NCBI RefSeq assembly: GCF_030056735.1
Contig: NZ_JASHKN010000006.1
Location: 1-64,000 of the forward strand
Origin: Rhodococcus sp. IEGM 1409
Lineage (GTDB): Bacteria > Actinomycetota > Actinomycetes > Mycobacteriales > Mycobacteriaceae
Reading direction: 5' to 3'
Length of the DNA: 64,000 nucleotides
A model generated the notes under the pieces. The model saw only the letters and a program-made list of their open reading frames with translations, was not told the DNA's origin and did not search any database. The translations under genes and the position numbers were made by a program. Numbering within the stretch: the first letter of the stretch is position 1; every line of letters begins with the position of its first letter. Positions 50,708-59,674 of this stretch are shown piece after piece.

Positions 50708-52026
50708 TTGAGGTTTGCCGCCACCGGGATCTCGCCCCACGGCAGTTCGGCTCCACCGAACTTCGCCGCACGCAGGTCACCCGAACGGGCGTGCCCTTCG
50801 AAGCGTTCCAATCGGGACAGTCGCGCAGCGATCTCGCCGATCCTGGCACTCGCCGCCGGGTCGCGCACCTCCTGGAAAGTGAGGGTTTTGAGGAACTTCC
50901 CTACCCAGAGTCCTCCGGTGTAGCGCGCAGCGCCAAGAGTAGGAAGTACATGGTTGGTCCCGATCACTTTGTCGCCGTAAGGAACACACGTTCCTTCCCC
51001 GAGGAAAAGGGCACCGTAGTTGCTCATGTTGTAGAGCGCTTCACGAGGATTCTGCGTGAGGATCTGTACGTGCTCGGAGGCAAACTTGTCCGCGAGTTCG
51101 TATGCTTCGGAGAGAGTCTCGACAACGTGGATCTGTCCGTGGTCGCGCCAGGCGGGCCCGGCGATCGCGTTCGTCTCCAGACCGGGTAGCAATGCGTCGA
51201 TGTGTTTGATCACCTCGTTGCCCACAGCCTCGGACGTCGTGATCAACACACACGGTGAATCCGGACCGTGCTCCGCCTGGCTGAGTAGATCCACTGCGAT
51301 AGTGAACGGGTCGGCGTACTCGTCGGCAACAATCAGTGTTTCGGTGGGGCCTGCAAAGAGATCGATTCCGACCTCACCGAAGAGTTGACGCTTCGCCTCT
51401 GCAACGTATGCGTTGCCCGGCCCCGTGAGGATCGAGACAGGATCGATCGTCTCGGTACCGAGAGCCAGCGCTGCGATCGCCTGCACGCCACCGAGCACAA
51501 AGATCTCGTCGGCCCCGGCGAGATGCATTGCGGTGATGCTGATCTGGGGCGGCAGCCCGTCGTTCGGGGGCGTCGTGGCCGCGACGCGTTCGACGCCTGC
51601 GACCTTCGCGGTCAGCACCGTCATGTGCGCCGACGCCGTCAGCGGGTACCTGCCACCCGGAACGTAGGCTGCGGCCGCGTCGATCGGAACGTTCCGGTGC
51701 CCCAAGAACACGCCGGGCAGGGTCTCGACCTCGAGGTCTGTGATGGTATCGCGCTGTGCCTGCGCGAAGTCGCGAATCTGGCGCTGCGCGAACTGCAGGT
51801 CTTCGAGGACCGTTGTCGGAACGGACTTCACGATCTCGCGGATCTGATCTTCGTCGAGCCGGAACGAATCCGGTGACCACCGGTCGAAACGGTCAGAGTA
51901 CTTGCGGACAGCGTCGTCACCGTTGGCACGAATGTCTGCGATCACACCCGCGACAGTGTCGACCACCGCCGGATTGCTGGCACGCTGCGCTGGTTCGCCG
52001 ACTGCTGCTTTGAGAACGAACGACAT
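50704..52026 (-). CDS. Histidinol dehydrogenase-like enzyme, HpsN (sulfopropanediol dehydrogenase) type
   Basis: This 440-aa protein of the HisD fold has NAD and metal-site segments (YVPGGRYPLTASAHMTVL, LTGPGNAYVAEAKRQLFG, GIDLFAGPTETLIVAD, SQAEHGPDSPCVLIT). The features VFLGHRNVPIDAAAAYVPGG and the ending GTNHVLPTLGAARYTGGLWV resemble the HpsN branch, which oxidises a terminal hydroxyl of sulfopropanediol, rather than biosynthetic HisD. No other his gene is present. GAAGGAG precedes ATG 52026. Substrate unassigned; a 1,2-diol or hydroxyacid is likely. Confidence 0.78.
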   Translation of the reverse strand: MSFVLKAAVGEPAQRASNPAVVDTVAGVIADIRANGDDAVRKYSDRFDRWSPDSFRLDEDQIREIVKSVPTTVLEDLQFAQRQIRDFAQAQRDTITDLEVETLPGVFLGHRNVPIDAAAAYVPGGRYPLTASAHMTVLTAKVAGVERVAATTPPNDGLPPQISITAMHLAGADEIFVLGGVQAIAALALGTETIDPVSILTGPGNAYVAEAKRQLFGEVGIDLFAGPTETLIVADEYADPFTIAVDLLSQAEHGPDSPCVLITTSEAVGNEVIKHIDALLPGLETNAIAGPAWRDHGQIHVVETLSEAYELADKFASEHVQILTQNPREALYNMSNYGALFLGEGTCVPYGDKVIGTNHVLPTLGAARYTGGLWVGKFLKTLTFQEVRDPAASARIGEIAARLSRLERFEGHARSGDLRAAKFGGAELPWGEIPVAANLK

Positions 52027-52387
52027 TGGCGGGTTACTCCTTCGAGGTGAGGCATGAAATCAAACTGATAGCCCTAGCTTTCCTGCGAAGTGATCCAGCG
52101 AACAGACACATAGAGGGAAGCACTTCTGTCAAATTCTGCCCAATCCGTGCATGATGTGCAGGTCGTTCGAAAGCTCACGGCCAGAGCAGGTTCAACACTC
52201 GCACCTGCTCACACTGGTCGATCAGCAGCTCACGCTTGCACGTTTTGGCGCTGTTGATATTCATCGCCACTTCGTAGGGTTGACCTACCAGATTTCATCC
52301 GCGCCGAACTCCTGACGTCGAGTCGGCCAATACCCGGAGCCGTCGCTGTCTATTCGACATCGTCGATGCCCGAGAAGGAATACTTCG
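52027..52387. other. Divergent promoter region (HpsN-like vs Gfo/Idh/MocA)
   Basis: This 361-bp gap separates divergent start codons. It is A/T-richer than the surroundings. It has ribosome sites at each end (AGAAGGAA for the plus gene) but no convincing dyad or frame. It likely holds promoters for both operons. Confidence 0.5.
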
Positions 52388-53398
52388 ATGAGCGAACAAC
52401 CGCATCTGGTCTGGGGAATCGTCGGTGCGAGTGACATCGCCGAAACGCGAATGATTCCCGCACTGCGAAGGACCGGCCACCACATCAGTTCCGTGTACAG
52501 CGGAAATGCGGACCACGCCGAGCAGTACGCACAGCGGAACGAGATATCGAACCGAACGAACAACCTGAACGATCTGCTCAGCGATTCCCTCATCGATGCG
52601 GTCTACATCTCCAGTGCAAATGATCACCATCTCGAGCAGGTGTGCGCGGCGGCAGCAGCCGGAAAACACGTTCTCTGCGAGAAGCCGCTGTCGACGAGCA
52701 TCGACAATGCGCGGAAGATGACCGCCGCTTGCGAATCCGCCGGCATAGTCCTAGGTGTCAACCACCACCTGCCCGCCGCAGGTACGCACCAGGCAATTCG
52801 ACGCACAGTGGCGCGCGGCGACATCGGCCGCATCTTGTCGGTCAGTGTTCGCCACACGTCGCTCCTACCCGAACGGTTGCGAGGGTGGCGACTCGGTAGC
52901 GCGCCGGGATCAGGCGCCGTCATGGATCTTTCCTGCCACAACGCCTCAGTCGTGAATCCGCTACTCGGTACCAGAGCACTGACGGCGAGCGCGATCACTG
53001 TGACTCAAGGAGATTGGGTGACCGAAGCCGAAGATGCAGCCTCCTCGTCGATTCTCTACGAGAACAACGTCCTCGTACGATTCCACGACACTTTCACTAC
53101 ACCCTTCGCACCCACGTATCTGGAGGTGCACGGGACAGACGGCAGCCTTCATGCTGCCGACGTCATGACTCCGGAACCCATCGGCTCGGTCGTTCTGCAC
53201 GATGGCCGGGGATCGCACGAGATCGACGTCGAAGACCGCCGGCACACGTACGACATCACTCTGGAACACTTCACCCGTGCCACGCGCGGTGACGGCCGAC
53301 CCGTCGTCGACGGACTCGACGCGACCAACGCACTGGCAGTGAGCATCTCGATACTCGAGTCGGCCAGGACTGGCAGCCGGGTCACAGTCGACTTCTGA
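52388..53398 (+). CDS. Gfo/Idh/MocA family oxidoreductase (IolG-like fold)
   Basis: This 336-aa NAD(P)-dependent dehydrogenase has the Rossmann motif WGIVGASDIAETRMIPALRR, the family EKPL in VLCEKPLSTS and the catalytic region GSGAVMDLSCHNASVV, where Asp and His-like residues replace the canonical DxGxH with DLSCH. The C-terminal domain binds sugar or cyclitol. ATG 52388 follows AGAAGGAA. The family includes inositol dehydrogenase (IolG); this gene is divergent from the catabolic row, so a redox step on the same compound is plausible. Confidence 0.85.
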   Translation: MSEQPHLVWGIVGASDIAETRMIPALRRTGHHISSVYSGNADHAEQYAQRNEISNRTNNLNDLLSDSLIDAVYISSANDHHLEQVCAAAAAGKHVLCEKPLSTSIDNARKMTAACESAGIVLGVNHHLPAAGTHQAIRRTVARGDIGRILSVSVRHTSLLPERLRGWRLGSAPGSGAVMDLSCHNASVVNPLLGTRALTASAITVTQGDWVTEAEDAASSSILYENNVLVRFHDTFTTPFAPTYLEVHGTDGSLHAADVMTPEPIGSVVLHDGRGSHEIDVEDRRHTYDITLEHFTRATRGDGRPVVDGLDATNALAVSISILESARTGSRVTVDF

Positions 53399-53449
53399 GG
53401 ACAGTAACCGTTCACAATTCACACTCGGAGCTGGTTCGATCCAAGGTAG

Positions 53450-54064
53450 ATGTTCATGAAACGTCCCACTGAGCATGACGAAAATACGGATTGGAATAGA
53501 TTCGCCATCCCACAATTCGTGGAACTTCTGCGGTCTGGTTCAGTTGGGCGCGGCCCGGCAATCGTAGGGATCGACGGGAGGGGTGGTTCCGGCAAGTCGA
53601 CGCTGGCCGCACTGTTGTCGGCAAACTGCACTGGGGTGGTCATCGTGCACACAGATGACATCGCGTGCAGTCGAACATTCTTTGGCTGGGACACCTTGCT
53701 CGCCAAGGAATTACTTGAACCGATAAGGCGAACTGGGCTTCCATTCACCTTCCAGCCGAACCACGACAAGCCTCGCGATATCGCGGTCCCTGACCAGACG
53801 ACGTTGCTGCTCGTGGAAGGTGCCGGGTCGATCCGCCGTTCATTGCGGATGTTGTACGACGCGACAGTGTGGGTCGACACCGCACCGGAGACAGCGCGAC
53901 AACGATTGGTCGAGCTCGGCGAGGATCCACAGGGCTATCACGACGACAGGATGATCGAAGAGAATGCGTTGCTGAACTCGGACCGCCCTTGGGCGCACGC
54001 AATGTTTCACGTGTCTGGAACCAACTCTGCGACCAACGGCACAGTCCTGGTGCGCCGAACATAA
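53450..54064 (+). CDS. Uridine kinase-like P-loop protein
   Basis: This 204-aa protein has Walker A GIDGRGGSGKSTLAALL and the phosphate-acceptor region VIVHTDDIACSRTFFGWDTL. The C-terminal half carries the RQRLVELGEDPQGY lid-like segment of small nucleoside kinases. ATG 53450 or 53456 could be the start. It follows the Gfo/Idh/MocA gene by 51 bp. Nucleoside/uridine-kinase-like proteins of this size are often annotated without known substrate. It could phosphorylate a sugar or nucleoside. Confidence 0.75.
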   Translation: MFMKRPTEHDENTDWNRFAIPQFVELLRSGSVGRGPAIVGIDGRGGSGKSTLAALLSANCTGVVIVHTDDIACSRTFFGWDTLLAKELLEPIRRTGLPFTFQPNHDKPRDIAVPDQTTLLLVEGAGSIRRSLRMLYDATVWVDTAPETARQRLVELGEDPQGYHDDRMIEENALLNSDRPWAHAMFHVSGTNSATNGTVLVRRT

Positions 54065-54214
54065 CCGCGTCGACCTCGAACGGCATTGGCATCACGAGTC
54101 GTCCACGGGGTTGTCTACGACGGGTCGCTGCCCAGTTACGGCATATTCTCCTGTGCAGAGGGTCGGTGTCGCCAGCAATCGCGCGGCCTGATTCTGTACG
54201 AGTAGCAACCTGGA

Positions 54215-54718
54215 TCAATCCGAGCCGAAACACACTACCTGGCACGGCGACCCGCAACGAAGGGTGAGATCGAGTCTCTCGGCGATGTCGTGAGGCGCGA
54301 AAAGGGCCAAACCCGAATAGTTCTCGATCTCTTCCAGAGTCCACCATCTGAAACCGTGTAGGTGCTCATCGCGCAATTCTGCATCGGTCAATGCCCCTCG
54401 TGGTTCGAATCCATGAACTCGAACCAGGAAATAGAAATTGTCGACGCCGCTGAATCCGGGAAAGTGCTCTGGATCGATGATCGTTTGGCGCCAGACGAGC
54501 GGCTGCGTCGTGCGCAGTTCGATCCCTACCTCTTCTCGAAGCTCTCGCTCGAGTGTGCCGCTTGGGGTCTCGCGTTCTTCACAACGGCCACCAGGCGTGA
54601 TCCAATAGGTTTCATCGGATCTAGATCGATACTTGCACAACAGTATTCGATACGAATGATCCACTATCAGCGCTCGCGCAGAACGTCTGATCGACTCCGA
54701 AGGTCCGCCAGTGCTCAT
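54215..54718 (-). CDS. Nudix hydrolase
   Basis: This 167-aa protein has a full Nudix box. Gly and Glu of GGRCEERETPSG are followed by LERELREEVGIEL, so the RExxEE core is intact. It cleaves nucleoside-diphosphate-X compounds with Mg. It begins MSTGGPSESIRR at ATG 54718 and is convergent with the small kinase. Substrate cannot be assigned. Confidence 0.85.
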   Translation of the reverse strand: MSTGGPSESIRRSARALIVDHSYRILLCKYRSRSDETYWITPGGRCEERETPSGTLERELREEVGIELRTTQPLVWRQTIIDPEHFPGFSGVDNFYFLVRVHGFEPRGALTDAELRDEHLHGFRWWTLEEIENYSGLALFAPHDIAERLDLTLRCGSPCQVVCFGSD

Positions 54719-54825
54719 CCTGTTTCTTCCTCAAATCCCGAACAGAATTTCCTTCCGTTCAGTGACACCAGTGCGAGTACACCGGATTTCGATGTACTCG
54801 CACGTGGGCCACTCCTTGTTCGACC

Positions 54826-56118
54826 TCAGTGGGAGACCGTGTGATGCTCCGGCTTCGGAGCATTTCCCGTACGTTCCGTTTCCGAGTATCGCGGAACGGT
54901 TTTCATCAATACAGGACCGCCGACGGCGATGAGCAGGAGCAAGATTGCCGGCAGCGCCGGCATCCAGCCGATTCCGAATCCGTCGACGATGAGCGTGATC
55001 GCAGCCGGCCCGACGAGCATGCCGACGTAGCCGATCGCATTGACAATTCCGATGTTTCTTCCGGCGTTCTCGGGGTCACGACGGCCGGCAGCAGAGAGCA
55101 TCAGCGGAGCCATGCATGCCAGCCCGAGCCCCAGGAGAACGAATCCCACCAGGGCGAACGGAGCTGACGCACCCCCGATCGCAAGCAAGGCGCCGACGAA
55201 TCCGATTACACCACTGACGGCCACGATGACGCGCGCACCGAAGTACTCGGCGAGCCGGTCACCGAAGAGGCGCCCCACGAATTGCGCGCCGGAGTAGAAG
55301 GTCACAGCTGTCGCAGCCATACCAGCGCTCGTATCGGCATGGCGCCGGACGAACTCCTGTCCCCAGTCCAGAATTGCGCCTTCGCTGAGCATCGATGCCA
55401 GCATCAAGAGGCCGAATCCGGCCATGATCAGCAAAGTCGTCGTCGACGCCGATCTCCCGGTTGTCGATTGCTTCCCGATCGCGACTGCGGCGTCCGGGGG
55501 AAGCAGCTCATCGCGAGTCAACAGCCAGCGACCGAACACAGCTCCGAGAACCGACATGGTGACACCGATCGAGATGTAGGCCACGGCGGGGCTCTCGACA
55601 TAGTGACGGGCGATTGCACTGGCCACCAGGCCGATGACGAATCCGCCTGCCGGATAGGCCGCGTGGAACGCAGACATGATGGGCCTGCCGTAGTAACGCT
55701 CCACCTGCACACCGTGTGTGTTGAAGGCGGTATCGAAGGCACCTCTCAACAAGCCAATCATCACGCCGAGGAACATTGCGCTGGCAATACCCTGTAAGAA
55801 CGCGAACGGGATATACATCAACGGGTAGATGATCATCGTCGGCATACAGGTGGCTCGCGGACCGTACCTGTCGACGAACGGCCCGATGAGGAAGCAGCCG
55901 ACTGCAGCGCCGACGCCGATCGCCAATGCCACCAGCCCGAAATTCGAGTCGCCGCCCTCCCCCTGCCACCCCAGATGAGCACGGAGCGCAGTGGTGTTCG
56001 TCGACCACGTGAGCATGACCGCTCCCAATTGTGCGAATCCGAAGAATGTCGCAACCCGGGCAAGCCGAATTCGCTGGAGGCTCAGCGCCCGCGGGTCTTC
56101 CGAAATGTTCGTAGTCAT
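54826..56118 (-). CDS. MFS transporter
   Basis: This 430-aa, twelve-helix major facilitator protein has the loop motif IGPFVDRYGPRATCMPTMII between helices 2 and 3 and a second-half repeat (LIGAAAVG-like, FGDRLAEYFGARVIVAVSGV). The N-terminal helices and size fit the sugar/organic acid MFS groups. It is divergent from the GH3 gene. A carbohydrate or glycoside substrate is plausible from the neighbour, but it could be a drug efflux pump. Confidence 0.85.
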   Translation of the reverse strand: MTTNISEDPRALSLQRIRLARVATFFGFAQLGAVMLTWSTNTTALRAHLGWQGEGGDSNFGLVALAIGVGAAVGCFLIGPFVDRYGPRATCMPTMIIYPLMYIPFAFLQGIASAMFLGVMIGLLRGAFDTAFNTHGVQVERYYGRPIMSAFHAAYPAGGFVIGLVASAIARHYVESPAVAYISIGVTMSVLGAVFGRWLLTRDELLPPDAAVAIGKQSTTGRSASTTTLLIMAGFGLLMLASMLSEGAILDWGQEFVRRHADTSAGMAATAVTFYSGAQFVGRLFGDRLAEYFGARVIVAVSGVIGFVGALLAIGGASAPFALVGFVLLGLGLACMAPLMLSAAGRRDPENAGRNIGIVNAIGYVGMLVGPAAITLIVDGFGIGWMPALPAILLLLIAVGGPVLMKTVPRYSETERTGNAPKPEHHTVSH

Positions 56119-56554
56119 TGTGAGTCCTCAATCTGCACACGCGTGCCCCTCAATAGGGTTGCGAGGCACGTCATGTACTGCAATCAGCGTTGTCCAAATC
56201 ACGTTACGGAGTCACCATCACAACAACGATGCACAGTGCGAGCACTATTTCACCATAAATATGCACACATCGTGTACATCGCAGGCCAAACAGTCCACGC
56301 AGTCGCACGCCCGCCAGGTCCACACTGCACACTGCATCATTGCGCGTACCGATACCGGGGGATACCATCCACCATGCTCGTGCGGTTAAACGTATCACCG
56401 CACGTGGAAGAGTCAATAGGGCAAGAATCAGCGCACTGGGAAACGATCGACCGAGCCGTACGCCCGAAGGCGCGCCCCGCGCCGGTGCAGACGTAGCTGG
56501 TGCGAGCCCTGCACTGCTTTGAACAGCCAGCAGCAAGCACCCCTGTGTGCGGAA
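56119..56554. other. Divergent promoter region (MFS vs GH3), A/T-rich part
   Basis: This 436-bp gap between the MFS start and the GH3 start has a locally A/T-richer stretch (56215-56280) with several short CACA/TGTG elements. No gene or clear dyad operator is supported. The TTG-started extension of the GH3 frame (56519-56554) is not needed for the domain. Confidence 0.45.
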
Positions 56555-57613
56555 ATGGGCATTTCGATGTCAAACCACTCAGCTTTCGAGCGCGACGCGC
56601 ACGCCGTCATGTTCCCAGCGTTCGATGCGGTCCACGTCGATAGTTGGCTCGCCGACCTACTCCGCGCCGGAACCGTTGCGGTCATACTCGGCGAATCCCG
56701 TGAAGAGTACGTCGCGCGCAGGATGACACCAGCCCGTCGCGAGAGAGAAACCAGTCGGTCACTCCGCGGGCTCACCAGCGCCCTGGAGGCGAGCACTGAC
56801 ACGCCGTTGCTCGTCGCGGTCGATCAGGAACCCTGGGGTATCCAGCGCCTCCATGCGCTCGTTCCCCAGTTCCCCGCAGCCGACGCACTGACGAAAATGA
56901 CCGATACGGACATCGAAAATGTTGCCCGATCAGTGGCGTCCGCCGCCCGCGAGATGGGCGTGAATGCATTCTTGTCGCCCGTACTCGATCGCCTCGAAGG
57001 CAACAATCCCTGGTTGTTCGAACGCACACTCGACCTACCGCCTTCGGAAATCGCTCGCATCGCAGCGGCCTTCGTTCACGGCGTCCAGACCACTGGAGTC
57101 GCGGCAATCGCAAAACACTTCCCAGGGTTCCCTGCACTCGAACACGACCCCGCAGTGAAGGACACAGCCGTCGCCGCAAAGGACTGGAGCGCAGAAACTC
57201 TCACACCGTTCAGGGCTGTCGTCAACGCCGGCGTTTCCGGCATGATGGTCGGACCGGCCATCGTCGAAGCTGTCGATCCAACCGCTCCGGCGACGACCTC
57301 GAGCATCACGGTCCGAGCACTGCGACAGGACCTGGGCTTCCGCGGCGTCGTCGTGAGTGACGATCTGGATTCCCCTGCAACGACGCGTGGGCGGTCACTC
57401 GAAGAGACCGCACTTGCAAGCCTCCTGGCGGGCTCCGACCTCCTACTGATACCCGGCGGCGATGAAGTCACCACTGTTGCACAGTCATTGGCCGCCGAGG
57501 CCGTCCGGAATCCGATCGCTGCAGAACGCCTTCGCAACGCAGCAAACCGTGTCCGCGCGCTGGTGAATGCGACCGACCTAGGCACTATCCAAGGCAAACA
57601 AAAGCGAGGTTGA
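56555..57613 (+). CDS. Glycoside hydrolase family 3 (NagZ-like, divergent motif)
   Basis: This 352-aa single-domain GH3 protein has VAVDQEPWGIQRL, the hexosaminidase segment AIAKHFPGFPALEHD (the NagZ KHFPGHGDT motif with changed residues after FPG) and the catalytic-nucleophile region GVVVSDDLDSPATTRGRSLE. It lacks a signal peptide. The altered loop means beta-N-acetylglucosaminidase activity is uncertain. ATG 56555 is preferred over an upstream TTG. It may recycle peptidoglycan or cleave an imported glycoside. Confidence 0.8.
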   Translation: MGISMSNHSAFERDAHAVMFPAFDAVHVDSWLADLLRAGTVAVILGESREEYVARRMTPARRERETSRSLRGLTSALEASTDTPLLVAVDQEPWGIQRLHALVPQFPAADALTKMTDTDIENVARSVASAAREMGVNAFLSPVLDRLEGNNPWLFERTLDLPPSEIARIAAAFVHGVQTTGVAAIAKHFPGFPALEHDPAVKDTAVAAKDWSAETLTPFRAVVNAGVSGMMVGPAIVEAVDPTAPATTSSITVRALRQDLGFRGVVVSDDLDSPATTRGRSLEETALASLLAGSDLLLIPGGDEVTTVAQSLAAEAVRNPIAAERLRNAANRVRALVNATDLGTIQGKQKRG

Positions 57614-57720
57614 ACGCGTCGTGTACCGCAGACCCACGTAAAGACGTCTATTTCCACTTGGCCGTCGATGCCGATACCAAACGCTGGCGAGCGCCTACCG
57701 CAACACTGTGCACACAGCAG

Positions 57721-57778
57721 TCACTCCCCCACCCACTTCGCCCCCACCATCACTCCCCCACCCGCGTCGCCCCCACCA
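57721..57778. repeat. 29-bp tandem duplication at a TetR gene 3' end
   Basis: 57721-57749 and 57750-57778 are copies of a C-rich 29-bp unit with two or three differences. The right copy holds the final nine codons and stop of the minus-strand TetR gene; the left copy repeats them, stop included, downstream. Confidence 0.8.
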
Positions 57779-58376
57779 TGCGCCTCGCTATCCCCAGATA
57801 CCTCTCCACCAACTCGTCCGGAGACAGCTCACCGTCCGGTCGGTACCACACAGCCACGGCGACGCACATCGTCACCACGGCCCGGCTGGCATCCTCGGGA
57901 TGGTCGGCCTCGAACACTCCCGAACCGACGCCGTCGAGGACGATCCGGTCCACCTGCTTCTGCTGTTCGTCGCGCTGCGCGATGTAGCTCGCCCGACTGT
58001 CGGGCTCCATGCTGCGGATCTCGGACGAAGCGACGAACGACTGCTCGCGTCGAAACATATGGAACCGCAACAGAGATTCGATCACCGCGTCGAAGCGGTC
58101 CGAAGGATCGCCACCGGCGTCGAGTTCGGCGGCGCGGCTACGCTCCAACAACTCCGTCATCACGACGGTCGCCAAACCGATCAGCAGAGCCTGCTTGGAC
58201 GGGTAATGGTGGTAGAGCCCCGGCACAGACAAGCCGGACCGCGACGCAACGTCACGGATTGACGTCCCGTGATAGCCCTGCTCGACGAACGCCTCCAGTG
58301 CCGCGGCGAGCGGTTTCGGTAGTCCCAGGTCTTCGTAATCGCGCCAGGACCCGCGTACCGGAAGCTCGTTCGTCAT
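57750..58376 (-). CDS. TetR family regulator
   Basis: This 208-aa regulator has the HTH TSIRDVASRSGLSVPGLYHHYPSK and a ligand domain with RREQSFVASSEIRSME, as in regulators of fatty-acid genes. ATG 58376 (MTNELPV) is used. It is divergent from the SRPBCC gene, 89 bp apart. It ends GATRVGE inside the second copy of a 29-bp tandem repeat. Confidence 0.87.
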   Translation of the reverse strand: MTNELPVRGSWRDYEDLGLPKPLAAALEAFVEQGYHGTSIRDVASRSGLSVPGLYHHYPSKQALLIGLATVVMTELLERSRAAELDAGGDPSDRFDAVIESLLRFHMFRREQSFVASSEIRSMEPDSRASYIAQRDEQQKQVDRIVLDGVGSGVFEADHPEDASRAVVTMCVAVAVWYRPDGELSPDELVERYLGIARRMVGATRVGE

Positions 58377-58465
58377 ACCGATACCGTAGATCGCTCTTGC
58401 GCCGCCGCCGAACACGTCGGCGCCATTGGTTACAGTCGATGTTCACCGAAAGACAGGGACCAGTC

Positions 58466-58927
58466 ATGATCCATGTTCGCCACACCGCGGTTGCTGCCGT
58501 GCCGGTTGATGTCGCCTTCGACTACATCGACAACTACCGCAACGTCCCCACGTGGATGTTCGGTGTTTCCGAGTTCACCCCGTTCGGAGAGTTCGATCAG
58601 GGGCTCGGCGCCACGTTCGACGCGGCCATGCAGATCGGGCCAAGCACGCTGCGCTCCAAGCTCGAGGTCACCGAGTGGGAGAAGAATCGCATCATCAAGC
58701 TGTCTTCGCTCGGTGGTGTATCCAACTCCTCCACGTGGGAGTTCGCCGCGATCGACGATTCCAAGACCCAGCTCTCCGTCGACTTCGCCTACAAACTCCC
58801 CGGCGGCATTGCCGGCAAAGCACTCGGCCGCTTGATCGGGCCGTTCGTCGAAAACGCCGTCAAGAACAGCGAGGAGACATTGCGCCACAGCCTCGAGGAG
58901 CAGTTCGCTGCCCGCGGCGAAGGCTGA
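58466..58927 (+). CDS. SRPBCC (START/polyketide cyclase-like) family protein
   Basis: This 153-aa protein has the helix-grip fold opening MIHVRHTAVAAVPVDVAFDY, a hydrophobic ligand cavity, and the C-terminal helix AVKNSEETLRHSLEEQFAAR. It likely binds a lipid or aromatic molecule. ATG 58466 is preceded by AGACAGGGA. It is tail to tail with the next TetR gene, two bases apart. No enzymatic residues stand out. Confidence 0.82.
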   Translation: MIHVRHTAVAAVPVDVAFDYIDNYRNVPTWMFGVSEFTPFGEFDQGLGATFDAAMQIGPSTLRSKLEVTEWEKNRIIKLSSLGGVSNSSTWEFAAIDDSKTQLSVDFAYKLPGGIAGKALGRLIGPFVENAVKNSEETLRHSLEEQFAARGEG

Positions 58928-58929
58928 AA

Positions 58930-59631
58930 CTACCCGCGGTCGCCTTCGAGGCCCAGGGCGTTGGCCCACACCTGAGTAGCTGTCTTGACTACGTCCTCGA
59001 ACGGGACAGGGTTACCGTCGGCGCCAGGTTCCTCCGAGACGAACGAACTGTAGGCAAGACGGCTTACCATCGCCGACAATGCTCGCGATGCCAGCAGCGG
59101 ATCCAACGAGCTGTCTGCCTTGTCAGCCGCTTGCAAGCGTTCGATGGCTCGGGCATTACGCGAAATGAAGGTCTCGGCTCGGTCCCGACGCAATTTCGCG
59201 AACGCCGGATCGATGTGCGAAACCTGCTCGAGCAGACCCATCAGTTTGGCGTTGCGGCGAAACGCGGTCAGGTAGGCACGGTTACTCGATTCGAGAACCG
59301 CATACGGATTCTCGACGTCGCGAACCCGACCCATGCCGGGGTGCAGCATGTCTTCCTGCGCAACTTCGAGAACTGCGGCGAAGATCTGCTCTTTGTTGTC
59401 GAAATAGGTGTAGAACGTGCCGGTGGAGCAGTTCGCTTCCTTGGTGATATCCGTCAGACGGGCGTCGAGATACCCGGCGCGCTCGAACACCGTTCGAGCC
59501 GCTGCAACCAGAGAAGCCCTGGTGCGGACGCCACGGGCAGTCACCGGCAGGTCACGCAGAAGCTCCGTCGCAGCCATGGATGGTGGCGGACGGTCTTCCC
59601 AGTTCTCCTGAGGTTCGGCGCGAGAGGTCAC
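58930..59631 (-). CDS. TetR family regulator (leaderless start)
   Basis: This 233-aa regulator has the HTH DITKEANCSTGTFYTYFDNKEQ. GTG 59631 is the first codon; a TATAAG -10 element six bases upstream suggests a leaderless transcript. It lies 43 bp downstream of the SDR gene on the same strand, so it may also be co-transcribed with it. The ligand domain resembles fatty-acid-type regulators. Alternative ATG at 59577. Confidence 0.85.
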   Translation of the reverse strand: MTSRAEPQENWEDRPPPSMAATELLRDLPVTARGVRTRASLVAAARTVFERAGYLDARLTDITKEANCSTGTFYTYFDNKEQIFAAVLEVAQEDMLHPGMGRVRDVENPYAVLESSNRAYLTAFRRNAKLMGLLEQVSHIDPAFAKLRRDRAETFISRNARAIERLQAADKADSSLDPLLASRALSAMVSRLAYSSFVSEEPGADGNPVPFEDVVKTATQVWANALGLEGDRG

Positions 59632-59637
59632 CAGCTA

Positions 59638-59643
59638 CTTATA
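59638..59643 (-). promoter_or_regulatory. -10 element for leaderless TetR transcript
   Basis: TATAAG on the minus strand ends six bases before GTG 59631. This spacing places the transcription start at the start codon, the leaderless pattern common in actinobacteria. Confidence 0.5.
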
Positions 59644-59674
59644 CGGCAAAGCCGTCGACATCTCGGCATCGGCG

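Noticed and set aside
50704-52026. Histidine-biosynthesis HisD
   Set aside because: No other his gene, and segments such as GTNHVLPTLGAARYTGG fit the HpsN branch better. It is kept as an HpsN-like call.
57614-57749. CRISPR-like or microsatellite array from the C-rich repeats
   Set aside because: Only two adjacent copies with no spacers; it is a simple tandem duplication.
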